Assembly (NCBI GenBank): GCA_903856725.1 | Contig: CAIOCT010000031.1 | Coordinates: 1 to 64,000 of the forward strand | Direction of reading: 5' to 3' | DNA: 64,000 nt | Origin: an uncultured Verrucomicrobiota bacterium | GTDB lineage: Bacteria > Verrucomicrobiota > Verrucomicrobiia > Opitutales > Opitutaceae | Shown here: piece after piece, positions 9,334 to 18,940 of the stretch | How positions within the stretch are numbered: the stretch's first letter is position 1 | How the letters are laid out: the number at the start of each line of letters is the position of its first letter | Translations under genes and position numbers: made by a program | The notes under the pieces: model-generated | Databases searched by the model: none | What the model was told of the DNA's origin: nothing | What the model saw: the letters and a program-made list of their open reading frames with translations, nothing else

Positions 9334-9590
9334 CGGGGAATTTATTCTTTCGGTGATTTCACGATTCCCCTCCCTCATTCTAAACCCTCCCGCTCAAGGT
9401 TTAGGCAAGTCGTGGGCAGCAATTTTACCTTGATCATCACCCCGCGCAGTTTGTTTCCACAGGGTGGGTCCGGTCGGCTGCGGAAGATGAACGAAAAGCT
9501 CTAAGCAAACTCATGCGGACCAATCAGGCTCGAGTCACCGCGGAGGACCACAGTTGCGGGAGTTTATCGAGTTGGCTGGTGCGCTAGCGC
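9334..9590. other. Intergenic region between the tRNA-Phe promoter and fabF
   Basis: About 257 bases after the fabF stop. I see no convincing gene, no terminator with a T-run and no repeat here. Open frames crossing it on the plus strand lack protein-like character. Confidence 0.5.
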
Positions 9591-10841
9591 TTAGACCCGG
9601 CGGAAGATCAGCGCTGCGTTTTGGCCACCGAACCCAAGATTATCGCTCATGACGGTATTTACCCGAGCACTTCTCTTTACATTTGGCACGTAGTCCAAAT
9701 CGCAATCGGGATCAGGCGTATCGAGATTAATGGTGGGAGGTATCTCACCCGTCTGAATTGCTTTTACGCTCACAATAGCCTCAACACCGCCAGCAGCCCC
9801 CAGCAAGTGTCCGGTCATTGACTTAGTCGAGCTGATCAAAACTTTGCGGGCGTGGTCTCCAAAGACTTTCTTAATCGCTAGCGTCTCAAACTTATCGTTG
9901 TAAGGAGTCGAAGTACCGTGGGCATTGATGTAATCAACTTCCGTTGGCGCAATGCGGGCATCATGCAGCGAGCGGCTCATGGCTAGGGAGAGCCCCTTGC
10001 CCTCAGGGTCAGGTGAAGTGATATGAAAAGCATCACAGGTCGCGGCATAACCAGCGATCTCACAATAGATACGTGCGCCGCGAGCCAACGCATGCTCTAG
10101 GCTTTCTAACACCAAAATACCTGAGCCCTCAGCCATAATAAACCCATCACGATTCAGATCAAAGGGACGACTAGCCTGCTGGGGATTATCATTATTGGTG
10201 CTCATTGCCTTCATGGAGCAAAATCCAGCATAAGCCAATGGGGTGATGGAAGCTTCTGCTCCCCCACACACCATAACATCAGCTTCGCCACCACGAATCA
10301 TGCGCAGCGACTCGCCAATCGCATGCGTCGCGGTTGCACAGGCGCTGACGATAGAAAAATTCGGACCACGAGCCCCGAGCTCGATTGCAACCAGGCCACT
10401 GCACATATTGCTAATCAGCGAAGGGATCATGAAGGGCGATACCTTGCGGGGGCCTCGCTCCATCAAAATCTTGTGCTGGTTTTCAATGGTCAACATGCCG
10501 CCAATCCCAGAGCCTATAATGACACCGACCCGATCAGGATCCTCTTTGCTCATATCCAGCTTAGCATCAGCGGCGGCTTGCTTAGCCGCACAAAACCCAA
10601 AATGCGTGTAGCGATCATTCCGACGAACCTCTTTGGGGTCCATCAACTTGGTGGCATCAAAATCGCGAACTTCTGCCCCAATTTGGCAGGTATGATCCTT
10701 AGCATCAAAAAGTGTAACCCGATTAACTCCGCATTTACCGGCAAGGAGATTAGCCCAGAAATCATCCACGTTATGGCCCAGCGAGGCAATGACGCCCATA
10801 CCGGTGACAACGACTCGTTTGTGCGGAGAAACAGTTTCCAT
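9591..10841 (-). CDS. fabF: 3-oxoacyl-[ACP] synthase II
   Basis: 416 residues, standard KAS II length. The active-site Cys168 lies in [14 protein letters not shown]. The two histidines are in [11 protein letters not shown] and [11 protein letters not shown]. It condenses malonyl-ACP with acyl-ACP during fatty-acid elongation in the cytoplasm. Last gene of the run reductase-fabG-acpP-fabF. A strong hairpin in the 85-base gap after acpP probably lowers its expression relative to acpP. Confidence 0.97.
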   Translation of the reverse strand: METVSPHKRVVVTGMGVIASLGHNVDDFWANLLAGKCGVNRVTLFDAKDHTCQIGAEVRDFDATKLMDPKEVRRNDRYTHFGFCAAKQAAADAKLDMSKEDPDRVGVIIGSGIGGMLTIENQHKILMERGPRKVSPFMIPSLISNMCSGLVAIELGARGPNFSIVSACATATHAIGESLRMIRGGEADVMVCGGAEASITPLAYAGFCSMKAMSTNNDNPQQASRPFDLNRDGFIMAEGSGILVLESLEHALARGARIYCEIAGYAATCDAFHITSPDPEGKGLSLAMSRSLHDARIAPTEVDYINAHGTSTPYNDKFETLAIKKVFGDHARKVLISSTKSMTGHLLGAAGGVEAIVSVKAIQTGEIPPTINLDTPDPDCDLDYVPNVKRSARVNTVMSDNLGFGGQNAALIFRRV

Positions 10842-10861
10842 CTTAAATTGATTAGTAGAAA

Positions 10862-10911
10862 TGAAAAAGCGTCCTACCAGACCAGCACTGGGCCAGACGG
10901 TAGAACGCTTT
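10862..10911 (-). terminator. Intra-operon terminator or attenuating hairpin between acpP and fabF
   Basis: The minus-strand RNA forms a 13-bp stem (AAAGCGTTCTACC with GGTAGGACGCTTT, one G-U pair), with a smaller CCAG/CTGG hairpin inside, then a short T-run (CTTTTTCATTTC). It lies 16 bases past the acpP stop. It may end most acpP transcripts, or stabilise their 3' ends, and let a fraction read into fabF. Confidence 0.75.
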
Positions 10912-10926
10912 GCTCAAAGGCAAAAA

Positions 10927-11190
10927 TTATTTCTTAGCCGCCTTGGCCTCAATGTAAGCAGTTACATCGCCGACGGTCTGGAGTTTCTCGGCATCAGACT
11001 CGGGAATTTCTCCCTTAATCTCGTCCTTAAACTCTTCTTCAAAAGCCATAATCAGCTCGACTGTGTCGAGTGAATCGGCCCCGAGGTCATCAAGAAATGA
11101 CGCCTGTGGGGTAATTTGCTCTTCGTTAACATTCAATTGGTTAACGATGATTTCTTTGACGCGCTGGTCGATAGTTTTTGGGTCAGCCAT
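10927..11190 (-). CDS. acpP: Acyl carrier protein
   Basis: 87 residues, acidic. The phosphopantetheine attachment motif is [11 protein letters not shown] with Ser40. It carries growing acyl chains between the fatty-acid synthesis enzymes. It lies between fabG and fabF as in many bacteria. The C-terminus has a short Ala/Lys tail (EAKAAKK) beyond the usual end. Confidence 0.98.
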   Translation of the reverse strand: MADPKTIDQRVKEIIVNQLNVNEEQITPQASFLDDLGADSLDTVELIMAFEEEFKDEIKGEIPESDAEKLQTVGDVTAYIEAKAAKK

Positions 11191-11230
11191 AGGTTTTAAA
11201 AGTTGTCAAAAAAATGTTGGGTAAGAGGCA

Positions 11231-11992
11231 TCACATCACCATCCCCCCGTCAACGGTAAAAACTTGCCCAGTAATATAGCCTGCTTCTTCCGAGCAAAGG
11301 AAGGTAGTCATATGAGCGATATCAATCGCCTCACCCAGCCGTTTTAGCGGAATAACTGACGTAATCTTATCAGCAGCCTCCGGCGGAAGGGCGGCAGTCA
11401 TGTCCGTTTTAATAAATCCAGGAGCCACGGCATTTGAAGTAACATTACGGGCGGCAAATTCTTTCGCGATTGATTTGGTAAAGCCGATTAAACCGGCCTT
11501 AGCCGCGCAGTAATTAGCCTGGCCAGCATTACCCATCACGCCGACCACCGAGGTGATATTTACGATACGCCCCCAGCGCTTTTGCGTCATCGAGCGGCCG
11601 ATGTATTTGGTCCAATGATAGCAGCTGGTCAAATTGGTCGAGATCACCGCATTCCAGTCCTCCTCGGACATGCGAAATAAAAGACCATCCCGGGTAATGC
11701 CGGCATTATTAACCAGAATATCGATCTGCCCGTACTCAGCGAGCAGCTCAGCACTAGCCTTGGCGACGGCGGCGCCATCAGCAACATCGACCGCCAGAGC
11801 CTTAGCCTTGCCGCCAGCCGCGACAATAGCGGCAGCCGTGGCCCCGCAACTATCAGCTGACTTGCTAACGCAAATGACATTGACGCCATTTTTCGCCAAT
11901 TCTTCGGCAATAGCTTTGCCGATCCCGCGGCCGGCGCCGGTCACGAGTGCAATTTTGTTATTAAAGGTTAGTCCCATAGAATCGAGCGCCAT
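11231..11992 (-). CDS. fabG: 3-oxoacyl-[ACP] reductase
   Basis: 253 residues, a short-chain dehydrogenase. The NADPH motif is TGAGRGIG (18-25). NNAG follows, then Ser148 and the catalytic pair Tyr161 and Lys165 in YCAAK. The C-terminus GGMVM is typical of FabG. The first ATG at 11992 has a GAGG about 5 bases upstream; a second start exists at codon 6. It reduces beta-ketoacyl-ACP in each elongation round. It lies 24 bases after the CysJ-like gene and 40 bases before acpP. Confidence 0.96.
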   Translation of the reverse strand: MALDSMGLTFNNKIALVTGAGRGIGKAIAEELAKNGVNVICVSKSADSCGATAAAIVAAGGKAKALAVDVADGAAVAKASAELLAEYGQIDILVNNAGITRDGLLFRMSEEDWNAVISTNLTSCYHWTKYIGRSMTQKRWGRIVNITSVVGVMGNAGQANYCAAKAGLIGFTKSIAKEFAARNVTSNAVAPGFIKTDMTAALPPEAADKITSVIPLKRLGEAIDIAHMTTFLCSEEAGYITGQVFTVDGGMVM

Positions 11993-12016
11993 AAAGCCTC
12001 ACTCCGGCATAATTTG

Positions 12017-13183
12017 TCAATACACGTCGCGCTGATAGCGCTTCTCTTTCTTCATCAACTTCACGTACTCAGCGGCTTGCGCAACATCGAGTCCGCCTTG
12101 CTCGCTGATGATCTGATGCAAGGCGAGATCGACATCTTTCGCCATTCGGTGGGCATCACCGCAAACATAGAAATGGGCGCCACCCTTGACCCAAGACCAT
12201 AATTCCGCCGCGGCTTCACGCATCCGATCCTGCACATAAACCTTGCGTGCTTGGTCACGCGAAAAAGCTAAATCCACCCGCGCAAGTTTTCCTGCCGCGA
12301 GCAGATTTTTCCATTCTTCTGCATAAAGATAATCAGTTGCCTCGTGCTGGTCGCCAAAGAACAGCCAGTTCCGGCCGGTGGCCTGAGTTGCCACCCGTTC
12401 CTGGGTGAACGCACGAAATGGCGCTACTCCCGTACCGGGCCCAATCATGATAATGTCTTTGGTTAAATCCTCAGGCAGTCCGAAATGGGATTCCGCCACA
12501 AACACCGGAATCGGGGTCTTGCGCCGGATCACACGGTCAGCCAAAAACGTTGAGCAAACTCCATAGCGGCGACGTCCGTTGGACTCGTAGCGCACCGGCG
12601 CGACAGTCAAATGAACTTGGCTAGGATGAAGAACTGGGGAGGAGGCGATGGAGTAAAGTCGCGGCATTAACCGACGCATGTGATCAACCAATTCCTGCGC
12701 CCCTAATTTTACGCCCGGAAATTCTTCGATCAGATCGATATACTCCCGTTGCTCCAGAAAAGCCTCCCGAGCTTCCGAGGCGTCGGCGGCGAGCAGGCCG
12801 GTCAATTGGGCCTGCTCCTTTGGGTCGGCCGTTTTCGCCGCGAAGGTCTCGAGAATTTTCTTGGTGGGACCAGCTAATGATAATTTAGTTGTCAACGCCT
12901 CCCGCAGACTGATGGCGGCAGTCATGCGCTGGGGAATCACGGGCTCATTGCCGGTAAAGCCCAAAAGCTCAATCAACTCCTCCACAATTTGCGGACGGTT
13001 GGAAGCGTATATGCCCAAAGAATCGCCCACGTGATAAGTCAGGCCACTCCCAGCGATATCGACGACGAGATGCCGCGTGTCCTTACTTGAACCATCCTTA
13101 TTGAGCACGCGATTTTCCAATAATTTAGCCGAGAGCGGATTATCTTTAGTGTAGGCGCTCAAGGGTGGAGCCGAAATATGCAT
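12017..13183 (-). CDS. CysJ-type FAD/NADPH reductase lacking the flavodoxin domain
   Basis: 388 residues matching the C-terminal two thirds of sulfite reductase flavoprotein or cytochrome P450 reductase. It has a connecting region (YHVGDSLGIYASN), the FAD motif RLYSIASS, and NADP-binding motifs GPGTGVAPFRAF and FYVCGDAHRMAKDV, ending in YQRDVY. The FMN-binding flavodoxin domain (about 200 residues in E. coli CysJ) is absent, so electrons must pass to a separate carrier or acceptor. No sulfite reductase hemoprotein gene is nearby; it heads the fabG-acpP-fabF run. It may not work in sulfur assimilation. Confidence 0.85.
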   Translation of the reverse strand: MHISAPPLSAYTKDNPLSAKLLENRVLNKDGSSKDTRHLVVDIAGSGLTYHVGDSLGIYASNRPQIVEELIELLGFTGNEPVIPQRMTAAISLREALTTKLSLAGPTKKILETFAAKTADPKEQAQLTGLLAADASEAREAFLEQREYIDLIEEFPGVKLGAQELVDHMRRLMPRLYSIASSPVLHPSQVHLTVAPVRYESNGRRRYGVCSTFLADRVIRRKTPIPVFVAESHFGLPEDLTKDIIMIGPGTGVAPFRAFTQERVATQATGRNWLFFGDQHEATDYLYAEEWKNLLAAGKLARVDLAFSRDQARKVYVQDRMREAAAELWSWVKGGAHFYVCGDAHRMAKDVDLALHQIISEQGGLDVAQAAEYVKLMKKEKRYQRDVY

Positions 13184-13285
13184 GAGGAAACTTTACCTCG
13201 GTTGTGAGCGGACATGGCAAGCCTCGTTTCGCGACATTGAATCTCGTTGCGCCCCTTCCACCCCCATGCCATTCAGCCGAACTGC

Positions 13286-14062
13286 ATGGAATCCGTTCGC
13301 ATTCAAAAATTCATCGCCGAAGCCGGCATCTGCTCACGCCGCGCGGCCGAAGCCGCCATCGTGGCGGGCGAAGTTTATGTCAACGGACAGAAAGCTGAGC
13401 TCGGCCAAAAGGTTGAACCCGGTACGGACAAGGTTACCGTGCGGGGCAAAGCCGTGCGCTCCCAGGCTCAGCCTAAGATTGCCCTTGTGATGCATAAACC
13501 CCGCGGGGTGATTTGCAGCAATAGTGATCCCCATGAGGAACAAACCATTTTTGATCTCCTCCCACGGGAATGGGCCAAGCTCCGACTGTTCTGCGCCGGC
13601 CGGCTCGATAAAGACAGTGAAGGCTTGGTCATTCTTACGTCTGATGGCGACCTAGCGCACAAGCTCATGCACCCCTCCAATTTGGTGGTGAAGCGTTATT
13701 ATGTATCGCTCGAAGAACCCTTCCCCGCCGGCCGCCTGCGGCAGCTCTTGCGCGGGGTCGTCATTGAAGGAGAGCATCTGAAAGTGGAGCGGGCCAATCT
13801 CGTCAACCCCAAGACAGATCGCAGCTCGACCGAACTTGACGTTCATATGCACCATGGGAAAAAGCGCGAAATTCGCCAGCTATTCACCGCGCTCGGTTTT
13901 CAGGTGCGCCGTCTGCGCCGTTATCAAATTGGCGCACTCCGCCTAAAAGGAATTCCAATTCGCGGCGTGAAACAACTTTCAGCGAAAGAGATTCAATCCT
14001 TGTTCGCGGTTCCCTTGGTCCACTACCGCGAGATGACCCCTTCTACTCACGATGAAAACTAA
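13286..14062 (+). CDS. rRNA pseudouridine synthase, RsuA/RluB type
   Basis: The ATG at 13286 is preferred because the S4 RNA-binding domain begins directly after it (RIQKFIAEAGICSRRAAEAA). The catalytic domain shows GRLDKDSEGLVILTSDGDLA with the catalytic Asp, and later HGKKREIRQLFTALG. It isomerises a specific uridine in rRNA. RluB and RsuA cannot be separated by eye; the long S4 start favours RluB-like. It is divergent from the CysJ-like gene and overlaps the SH3 gene by 11 bases. Confidence 0.9.
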   Translation: MESVRIQKFIAEAGICSRRAAEAAIVAGEVYVNGQKAELGQKVEPGTDKVTVRGKAVRSQAQPKIALVMHKPRGVICSNSDPHEEQTIFDLLPREWAKLRLFCAGRLDKDSEGLVILTSDGDLAHKLMHPSNLVVKRYYVSLEEPFPAGRLRQLLRGVVIEGEHLKVERANLVNPKTDRSSTELDVHMHHGKKREIRQLFTALGFQVRRLRRYQIGALRLKGIPIRGVKQLSAKEIQSLFAVPLVHYREMTPSTHDEN

Positions 14063-14849
14063 AACCGTCCTTAACTTAATTCTGCGCAGCTTGGGTGTAG
14101 CCGGAGTTCTTACGCTCACGGTCACTCCCCTCGCGGCTGAAATCCTCACGGCTGACACCGCCGTCTTCGTCCAAACTGATGCACAATCACCGATCATCGC
14201 TCGCCTTAAAGCCGGCACCGAAGTGATGACCGCAGGCGAAGCCCCCCTCGGTTGGCGCCGCGTCGAAGTCGATGGTTCCTGCGAGGCTTATGTTCAAAAT
14301 CGCGATATTACGAAAGGCCTCGAAGTTCGCGAAGGCGCCAGCATCTACTCCGGCCCACGCAAAGATGCGACCGTCCTCACCGTCGCGGCCAAGGGTGATA
14401 AAACAGATATCACAGGGCTGCACGGAGATTGGGCGCAAATTAAATTAGAGAAAAAACTACAGGGCTTCATTGCCATCGGCGAAACCGCCAATACTCCCTC
14501 GACGCCCACTCCAGCCCCGAGCGAATCGCGACTGACGGCACCTACCGCGCCCGTCACCACCGCCGGACATTCTGTCCCCATTTCGGGTGACACGGCTGAG
14601 ATGCCGCGACTTTTTGCCGGCAAACTCGTGCTAGCACGTCGCGCCATCTTTAACCCCAACCCGATCTATGATTATCAACTGATCGATTCATCCGGTCGGC
14701 GTTTTGCTTATGTCGATACCAAGCGCCTGCTCTTGACCGATAAAATAGAAAATTACGTCGATCGCGATTTGTCTATTACCGGCACGCTTCGCAACACGAT
14801 CGACGGCAAGGATCTCGTGATCGCGGCCGAATCGATGCAATTAAAGTAA
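14052..14849 (+). CDS. Exported SH3-domain protein of unknown function
   Basis: 265 residues: a signal peptide (LRSLGVAGVLTLTVTPLAAE), then two SH3-like repeats (about 35-80 and 85-140: EVREGASIYSGPRKDATVL, TDITGLHGDWAQIKL), a Pro/Thr/Ala-rich linker (160-200), and a C-terminal beta-rich domain (FAGKLVLARR, DYQLIDSSGRRFAYVD). Bacterial SH3 domains in exported proteins often bind cell wall. It overlaps the pseudouridine synthase gene, which suggests co-transcription, not a shared job. Confidence 0.75.
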   Translation: MKTKTVLNLILRSLGVAGVLTLTVTPLAAEILTADTAVFVQTDAQSPIIARLKAGTEVMTAGEAPLGWRRVEVDGSCEAYVQNRDITKGLEVREGASIYSGPRKDATVLTVAAKGDKTDITGLHGDWAQIKLEKKLQGFIAIGETANTPSTPTPAPSESRLTAPTAPVTTAGHSVPISGDTAEMPRLFAGKLVLARRAIFNPNPIYDYQLIDSSGRRFAYVDTKRLLLTDKIENYVDRDLSITGTLRNTIDGKDLVIAAESMQLK

Positions 14850-14895
14850 TCTTTTCGGCTGCGCCTTACATCCGAATTAGATCGCCTCCCTCCTC

Positions 14896-15783
14896 ATGGA
14901 ACTCATCGACGGCAACAAAATCGCGGCTACACTCATTGCTGAACTCAAGGCTGAGGTTGCGACCCTCCCCGGACGCCCTCCCTGCATTGCCCTCGTCCGC
15001 GTGGGCGAAGATCCAGCCTCTGTTTCTTATGTTACAAAAAAGCAGAAAATGTGCGCAGAAATCGGCATCGAGAGCCGGCTCATTTTCCCGCCAGTAACCA
15101 TTTCCCAAGATGAGCTTTTTGCTCTCGTGGACCAGCTCAACGCCGATCCCAGTGTCGATGGCATTTTAGTGCAGTCGCCGTTGCCAAAACCCCTCAGTGA
15201 AATAGCCGTCTTCCGTCGCATCGCCGCCCATAAAGATGTCGATGGATTTCATACCCTCAATCTAGGAAAACTAGCGCAAGAGGATGAGACGGGATTCATC
15301 GCATGCACTCCGGCTGGCATCATGGAATTACTGCAACGCTCCGGAGTTTCATTGACGGGCAAACATGTTGTGGTGCTCGGCCGCAGCCTGATTGTCGGAA
15401 AACCAGCCGCCTTGCTGGCCCTGCAACGCAAGCCTTGGGCTAACGCTACGGTCACCATTTGTCACTCCCAGACGACTAATCTGGCGAGTATCACCCGCCT
15501 CGCGGATGTGCTCATTGCTGCCATCGGTAAGCCGGAATTTGTTACGGCCGACATGGTAAAACCGGGGGCCGTTATCATCGACGTTGGCGTTAATCGAGTA
15601 CCTGATCCCACCAAAAAAACCGGCTATCGCCTCACAGGTGATGTGCACTTCTCCACCGTAGCGCCGTTGTGCAGCAAAATAACCCCAGTCCCCGGTGGAG
15701 TTGGTCCGATGACGGTCGCACTTTTAATGAAAAATACCGTCAAGGCTCGGCGACAGCATAACGCGGCCGCGAAGCATAATTAA
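14896..15783 (+). CDS. folD: Methylenetetrahydrofolate dehydrogenase / cyclohydrolase
   Basis: 295 residues. Family motifs are present: [14 protein letters not shown] with the catalytic Lys, [19 protein letters not shown], and the NADP site [16 protein letters not shown]. The end carries [18 protein letters not shown]. It interconverts methylene-THF and formyl-THF in the cytoplasm. It is 46 bases after the SH3 gene on the same strand. No folate riboswitch was seen upstream. Confidence 0.97.
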   Translation: MELIDGNKIAATLIAELKAEVATLPGRPPCIALVRVGEDPASVSYVTKKQKMCAEIGIESRLIFPPVTISQDELFALVDQLNADPSVDGILVQSPLPKPLSEIAVFRRIAAHKDVDGFHTLNLGKLAQEDETGFIACTPAGIMELLQRSGVSLTGKHVVVLGRSLIVGKPAALLALQRKPWANATVTICHSQTTNLASITRLADVLIAAIGKPEFVTADMVKPGAVIIDVGVNRVPDPTKKTGYRLTGDVHFSTVAPLCSKITPVPGGVGPMTVALLMKNTVKARRQHNAAAKHN

Positions 15784-15842
15784 GCGATCACCTTAATCGA
15801 TTTTTGCACGATCAGCTAAACGAATTGCCGTCACTCTCTCGT

Positions 15843-16961
15843 ATGGGCGCATCCAAAATCCTCGTCGTCGACGACCAACCGATCAACGTTCAGTTACTTA
15901 AACGTAAATTGGAGCGCGAAGGCATGATCGTCGCGAGCGCTTATTCCGGACGCGAAGCCTTGGATTTGGTTAAGCAGGATAAACCCGATCTTATTTTACT
16001 CGATATCATGATGCCAGAAATGGATGGCATCGAAGTTTGCCAACGCCTTCAAGGCGACCCAGCGACTCAGTCCATTCCGATTATTTTCATTACTGCGCGA
16101 ACTTCGAAAGAAGGGAAAATTGAAGGCCTCAGCGTCGGGGCCGTCGATTATATCACCAAGCCAATCGATCTCGATGAGACCCTCGCACGAATCCAAACTC
16201 AATTGCGTTTTGTTTCGATCAACCGCGAACTCGTCGACTTGCAGCGGAGATTAGGTGAATCACGCCGCAACGCGACCATCGGAGCCGTAACCCAAGGCAT
16301 CGCGCATAATCTCAATAATCTACTCGGAGTGGTAGTGGGATACATCGACCTCATTAAGGTTTATCATGAAAAACCCGAATTAGTGCGAAAGAACGCCAAT
16401 CACCTTGAAGATGCCGTCAATCGCATCGTAACAATCATCAAACAACTCACCACCCTCGTGGTGAAAAATCGCCCCCCGCTGATTAGCACCAGCCTATCCC
16501 GCATGATCGAGGGCGGCATTCGGCGCCATCAGAGCGATTATCAAATAGAGCCCGTTATCACCGTTGAGCAGCCGACCGCTGAGACGATCATCGAGACCAA
16601 TGTAGAATTATTTGAGGATGCGATATCCAAATTGCTCATTAATGCCTGGGAAAGCTACCACGATGAGCCCGACGAGCAACGGATTATCAATATCCGAACT
16701 GAGATTATCGACCAAGCTGAAGCCGGCCGCTTCGCTCTGATTCATGTTGAAGATCGAGGCCGGGGCGTCAGCCCAGATATTCGCGACCATGCTTTTGAGC
16801 CTTTCACGAGTACCAAGCACACGGTAGGCGTCGGTATGGGCCTTACAGTGTCGCGTCACTCTTTGCGTAATCTAGGCGGAGATGTAGTCCTCGCGGATCG
16901 ACTGGGTGGAGGGACCACCGCCACCATTCGCCACCCACTTGAGCGCAAAGCAACTGCTTAA
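15843..16961 (+). CDS. Response regulator-histidine kinase hybrid
   Basis: An N-terminal receiver domain has DD (10-11), phospho-acceptor Asp54 (LLDIMMPEMDG) and Lys106 (ITKP). It is followed by a histidine kinase with His155 in GIAHNLNNLLGVVVGY and an ATP-binding domain with N-box (LLINAWES), DRGRGVSPDI, GVGMGL and GGGTTATI. There is no membrane segment or sensor domain, so it is cytoplasmic and probably receives signal through another kinase. The ATG at 15843 starts directly at the receiver; a TTG at 15804 would add 13 residues. No partner genes adjoin. Confidence 0.85.
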   Translation: MGASKILVVDDQPINVQLLKRKLEREGMIVASAYSGREALDLVKQDKPDLILLDIMMPEMDGIEVCQRLQGDPATQSIPIIFITARTSKEGKIEGLSVGAVDYITKPIDLDETLARIQTQLRFVSINRELVDLQRRLGESRRNATIGAVTQGIAHNLNNLLGVVVGYIDLIKVYHEKPELVRKNANHLEDAVNRIVTIIKQLTTLVVKNRPPLISTSLSRMIEGGIRRHQSDYQIEPVITVEQPTAETIIETNVELFEDAISKLLINAWESYHDEPDEQRIINIRTEIIDQAEAGRFALIHVEDRGRGVSPDIRDHAFEPFTSTKHTVGVGMGLTVSRHSLRNLGGDVVLADRLGGGTTATIRHPLERKATA

Positions 16962-16987
16962 AATAAGAGGCTCGGTGCGCATGAGAA

Positions 16988-17022
16988 TTGTCATTGCGAG
17001 CCAGACTGCGACGCGACAATCC
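16988..17022. repeat. REP-like dyad element (TTGTC...GACAA)
   Basis: In the 129-base gap before proC lies TTGTCATTGCGAG, a short spacer, then CGACGCGACAATCC, a partial inverted repeat. This form, with ATTGCGAG at one end and CAATCC at the other, resembles the small palindromic intergenic elements scattered in many bacterial genomes. Only one copy is in the window. Confidence 0.45.
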
Positions 17023-17090
17023 ATGGCCAAGCTTGAGGCGCGAGGTTGCTGGTGCCCAGCAGCCGATGCCAGTAAGCCGCTTTATAATTA

Positions 17091-17906
17091 ATGACGATGT
17101 CTTCCCCTACCCTCGCTTTTCTCGGCACCGGCAATCTCGGCACCGCTATCGTGCAGGGGCTCCTAGCCCAACAAGCTTATCGCCCGAGTAATCTTGCGTG
17201 CACAAGCCAACATGGAGTCACGGCCCAAAAGCTCGCGCAAACAACGGGGATTATCTTCGAGCCTGACCTCCCACGCCTCCTCGCGATGGCGGATACCGTA
17301 GTGGTTGCCTTCAAACCACAATCACTCGCGGGGGCTGACTCCCGCCTCGCTGAATTAACCGCTGGCAAGTTAATCATCTCCGTCCTGGCTGGGAAAAAGC
17401 TTGAGCGACTCGCTCAGTCCTTTCCTCAGGCCCGCAACATTGTGCGGACGATGCCTAATACTCCTGCCGCGATTGGTGCAGCGATCACGCCCTACTGTTC
17501 CCTCCACCCCCTGTCAGAATCCGATCAAGCGATCATCACTAAAATACTCGGGGCACTGGGACAACATCTTCCATTAGCTGAAGAATACATGGATGCGGTC
17601 ACCGTACTCAGCGGCAGCGGGCCAGCCTTCCTTTTTGAATTTGTGGCCGCTTTGCGTGATGGTGGCATTACGGCTGGCCTGCCTCCCGCAGTGGCACAAA
17701 AGCTCGCGCTTGAAACGGTACTCGGTGCGGCCAAATTGCTCGCACATACTGGCACGGCTCCAGAAATTTTACGCGACCAAGTAGTCTCGCCTAACGGCAC
17801 AACTTTCGCGGGCTTACAGGTTATGGCTCAAGGCCAATTCCGCACAGTAATGCAGGAAGCTATTCTCGCCGGGGCCCGTCGCGCCGCCGAACTTTCTCGC
17901 GTCTGA
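17091..17906 (+). CDS. proC: Pyrroline-5-carboxylate reductase
   Basis: 271 residues, usual length. The N-terminal nucleotide-binding motif is FLGTGNLGTAIVQGL, with AFKPQ and RTMPNTPAAIGAA following. The C-terminal signature has SGSGPAFLFEFVAAL and the end matches the family (LRDQVVSPNGTTFAGL). It makes proline, the last step after ProB and ProA, which are encoded 44 kb away in this window. Two ATG codons (17091 and 17097) are possible. Confidence 0.96.
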   Translation: MTMSSPTLAFLGTGNLGTAIVQGLLAQQAYRPSNLACTSQHGVTAQKLAQTTGIIFEPDLPRLLAMADTVVVAFKPQSLAGADSRLAELTAGKLIISVLAGKKLERLAQSFPQARNIVRTMPNTPAAIGAAITPYCSLHPLSESDQAIITKILGALGQHLPLAEEYMDAVTVLSGSGPAFLFEFVAALRDGGITAGLPPAVAQKLALETVLGAAKLLAHTGTAPEILRDQVVSPNGTTFAGLQVMAQGQFRTVMQEAILAGARRAAELSRV

Positions 17907-18092
17907 TCGAGTCGGCAGCTGGCAACTTCAGCTCAATCAAGCTTAGTCCTGCCTTTTTCTCACTAATCAGCCCGCGCAGTGGGAGAGCGGAGGGTGGCAA
18001 GCCAGCCCTGTTAGATAGGCACTGAGGCCGCCTAAAAATATTAAACAACGCCGCGCTTGCGACCGCTCGCGGAACCGTTACGCCTTGGCCCC

Positions 18093-18329
18093 ATGGAATT
18101 CGGCTGGTGGCAAAAAGATGAAGAAGGCAAAAAACACCAAGTGTGTGTTGATATCTTCGGCAAAAATATAACGTGGGCCAAAAAATATGGTCACAACTCA
18201 TCGTGGGATCCTTTCAGCCCTAATGATGGGGATTGGGACAAATTAATCAGCGAAGCCGAACGTCGCGTACCCCGCCGTCTTTTCTCCCAGAAGCAATTTG
18301 AGTTCATCCTGAGCCAGCGACCACGCTGA
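18093..18329 (+). CDS. Small conserved-looking hypothetical protein
   Basis: About 78 residues from the ATG at 18093 (MEFGWWQKDEEGKK). It is rich in Trp, Lys and acidic residues, with KKYGHNSSWDPFSPNDGDWD in the middle and a basic end. There is no signal peptide or membrane segment and I do not recognise the family. The codon use and composition look coding. The gene ends 87 bases before the convergent Nudix gene; an ATGCGC/GCGCAT hairpin lies between them at 18390-18405. Confidence 0.6.
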   Translation: MEFGWWQKDEEGKKHQVCVDIFGKNITWAKKYGHNSSWDPFSPNDGDWDKLISEAERRVPRRLFSQKQFEFILSQRPR

Positions 18330-18416
18330 GTCCATCGATTGCCTCGAAGTGAACCTGATTCTATCAGGGGCCAAAATATAAGTGACGAGATGCGCAATGG
18401 CGCATGCGCCTCATTC

Positions 18417-18929
18417 TTATAGGCAACCCTTAGCTTGGGGCCAAAGATAGATGAACGCCGGAGCCAGTTCCTGCGGCCGCTGAGCATACCAATCGTCTAT
18501 TTGTTTTACCGTGAACCAAGCCCCACGTTCGATTTCATCTACCTGCAGGACGAAGGGCCCCTCTGCTTCCACTCGATAGACCCAGACAAATTCCTGACCC
18601 GTTTCCTCCCGTGCGGCGATTTTGAATAACGGTCTGGGCGGCTGTTCGGGCCGGCAGCCCAGTTCTTCGGCTAATTCACGCTGAGCTGTACTATCATAGT
18701 CTTCGCCAGCCCCGACATGACCAGCCGCAGACGAATCCCACAGCCCAGGAAACAGATCCTTCTGGAGGGATCGTTGCTGCAAAAACACCTGGCCGGAACG
18801 GTTGACCACCAGCAAATGGACCGCGCGGTGCCTCAGGCCGCGCCGATGCACTTCGCGACGGGCTAACTGCCCCGTCACACGGTCTTGCTCATCCACTACG
18901 TCGAAAAGTTCATCTAAATTTTGGCCCAT
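18417..18929 (-). CDS. Nudix hydrolase, IPP-isomerase/YfcD-like
   Basis: 170 residues. The Nudix box is GHVGAGEDYDSTAQRELAEELG, split here as GHVGAGEDYD plus the REL-EE-LG core. The N-terminus (FDVVDEQDRVTG, HLLVVNRSGQVFLQQRS, LWDSSAAGHV) resembles the YfcD subgroup related to isopentenyl-diphosphate isomerase. The substrate is unknown. It stands alone, convergent with the small hypothetical gene. Confidence 0.88.
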   Translation of the reverse strand: MGQNLDELFDVVDEQDRVTGQLARREVHRRGLRHRAVHLLVVNRSGQVFLQQRSLQKDLFPGLWDSSAAGHVGAGEDYDSTAQRELAEELGCRPEQPPRPLFKIAAREETGQEFVWVYRVEAEGPFVLQVDEIERGAWFTVKQIDDWYAQRPQELAPAFIYLWPQAKGCL

Positions 18930-18940
18930 TAATTAGCTTT

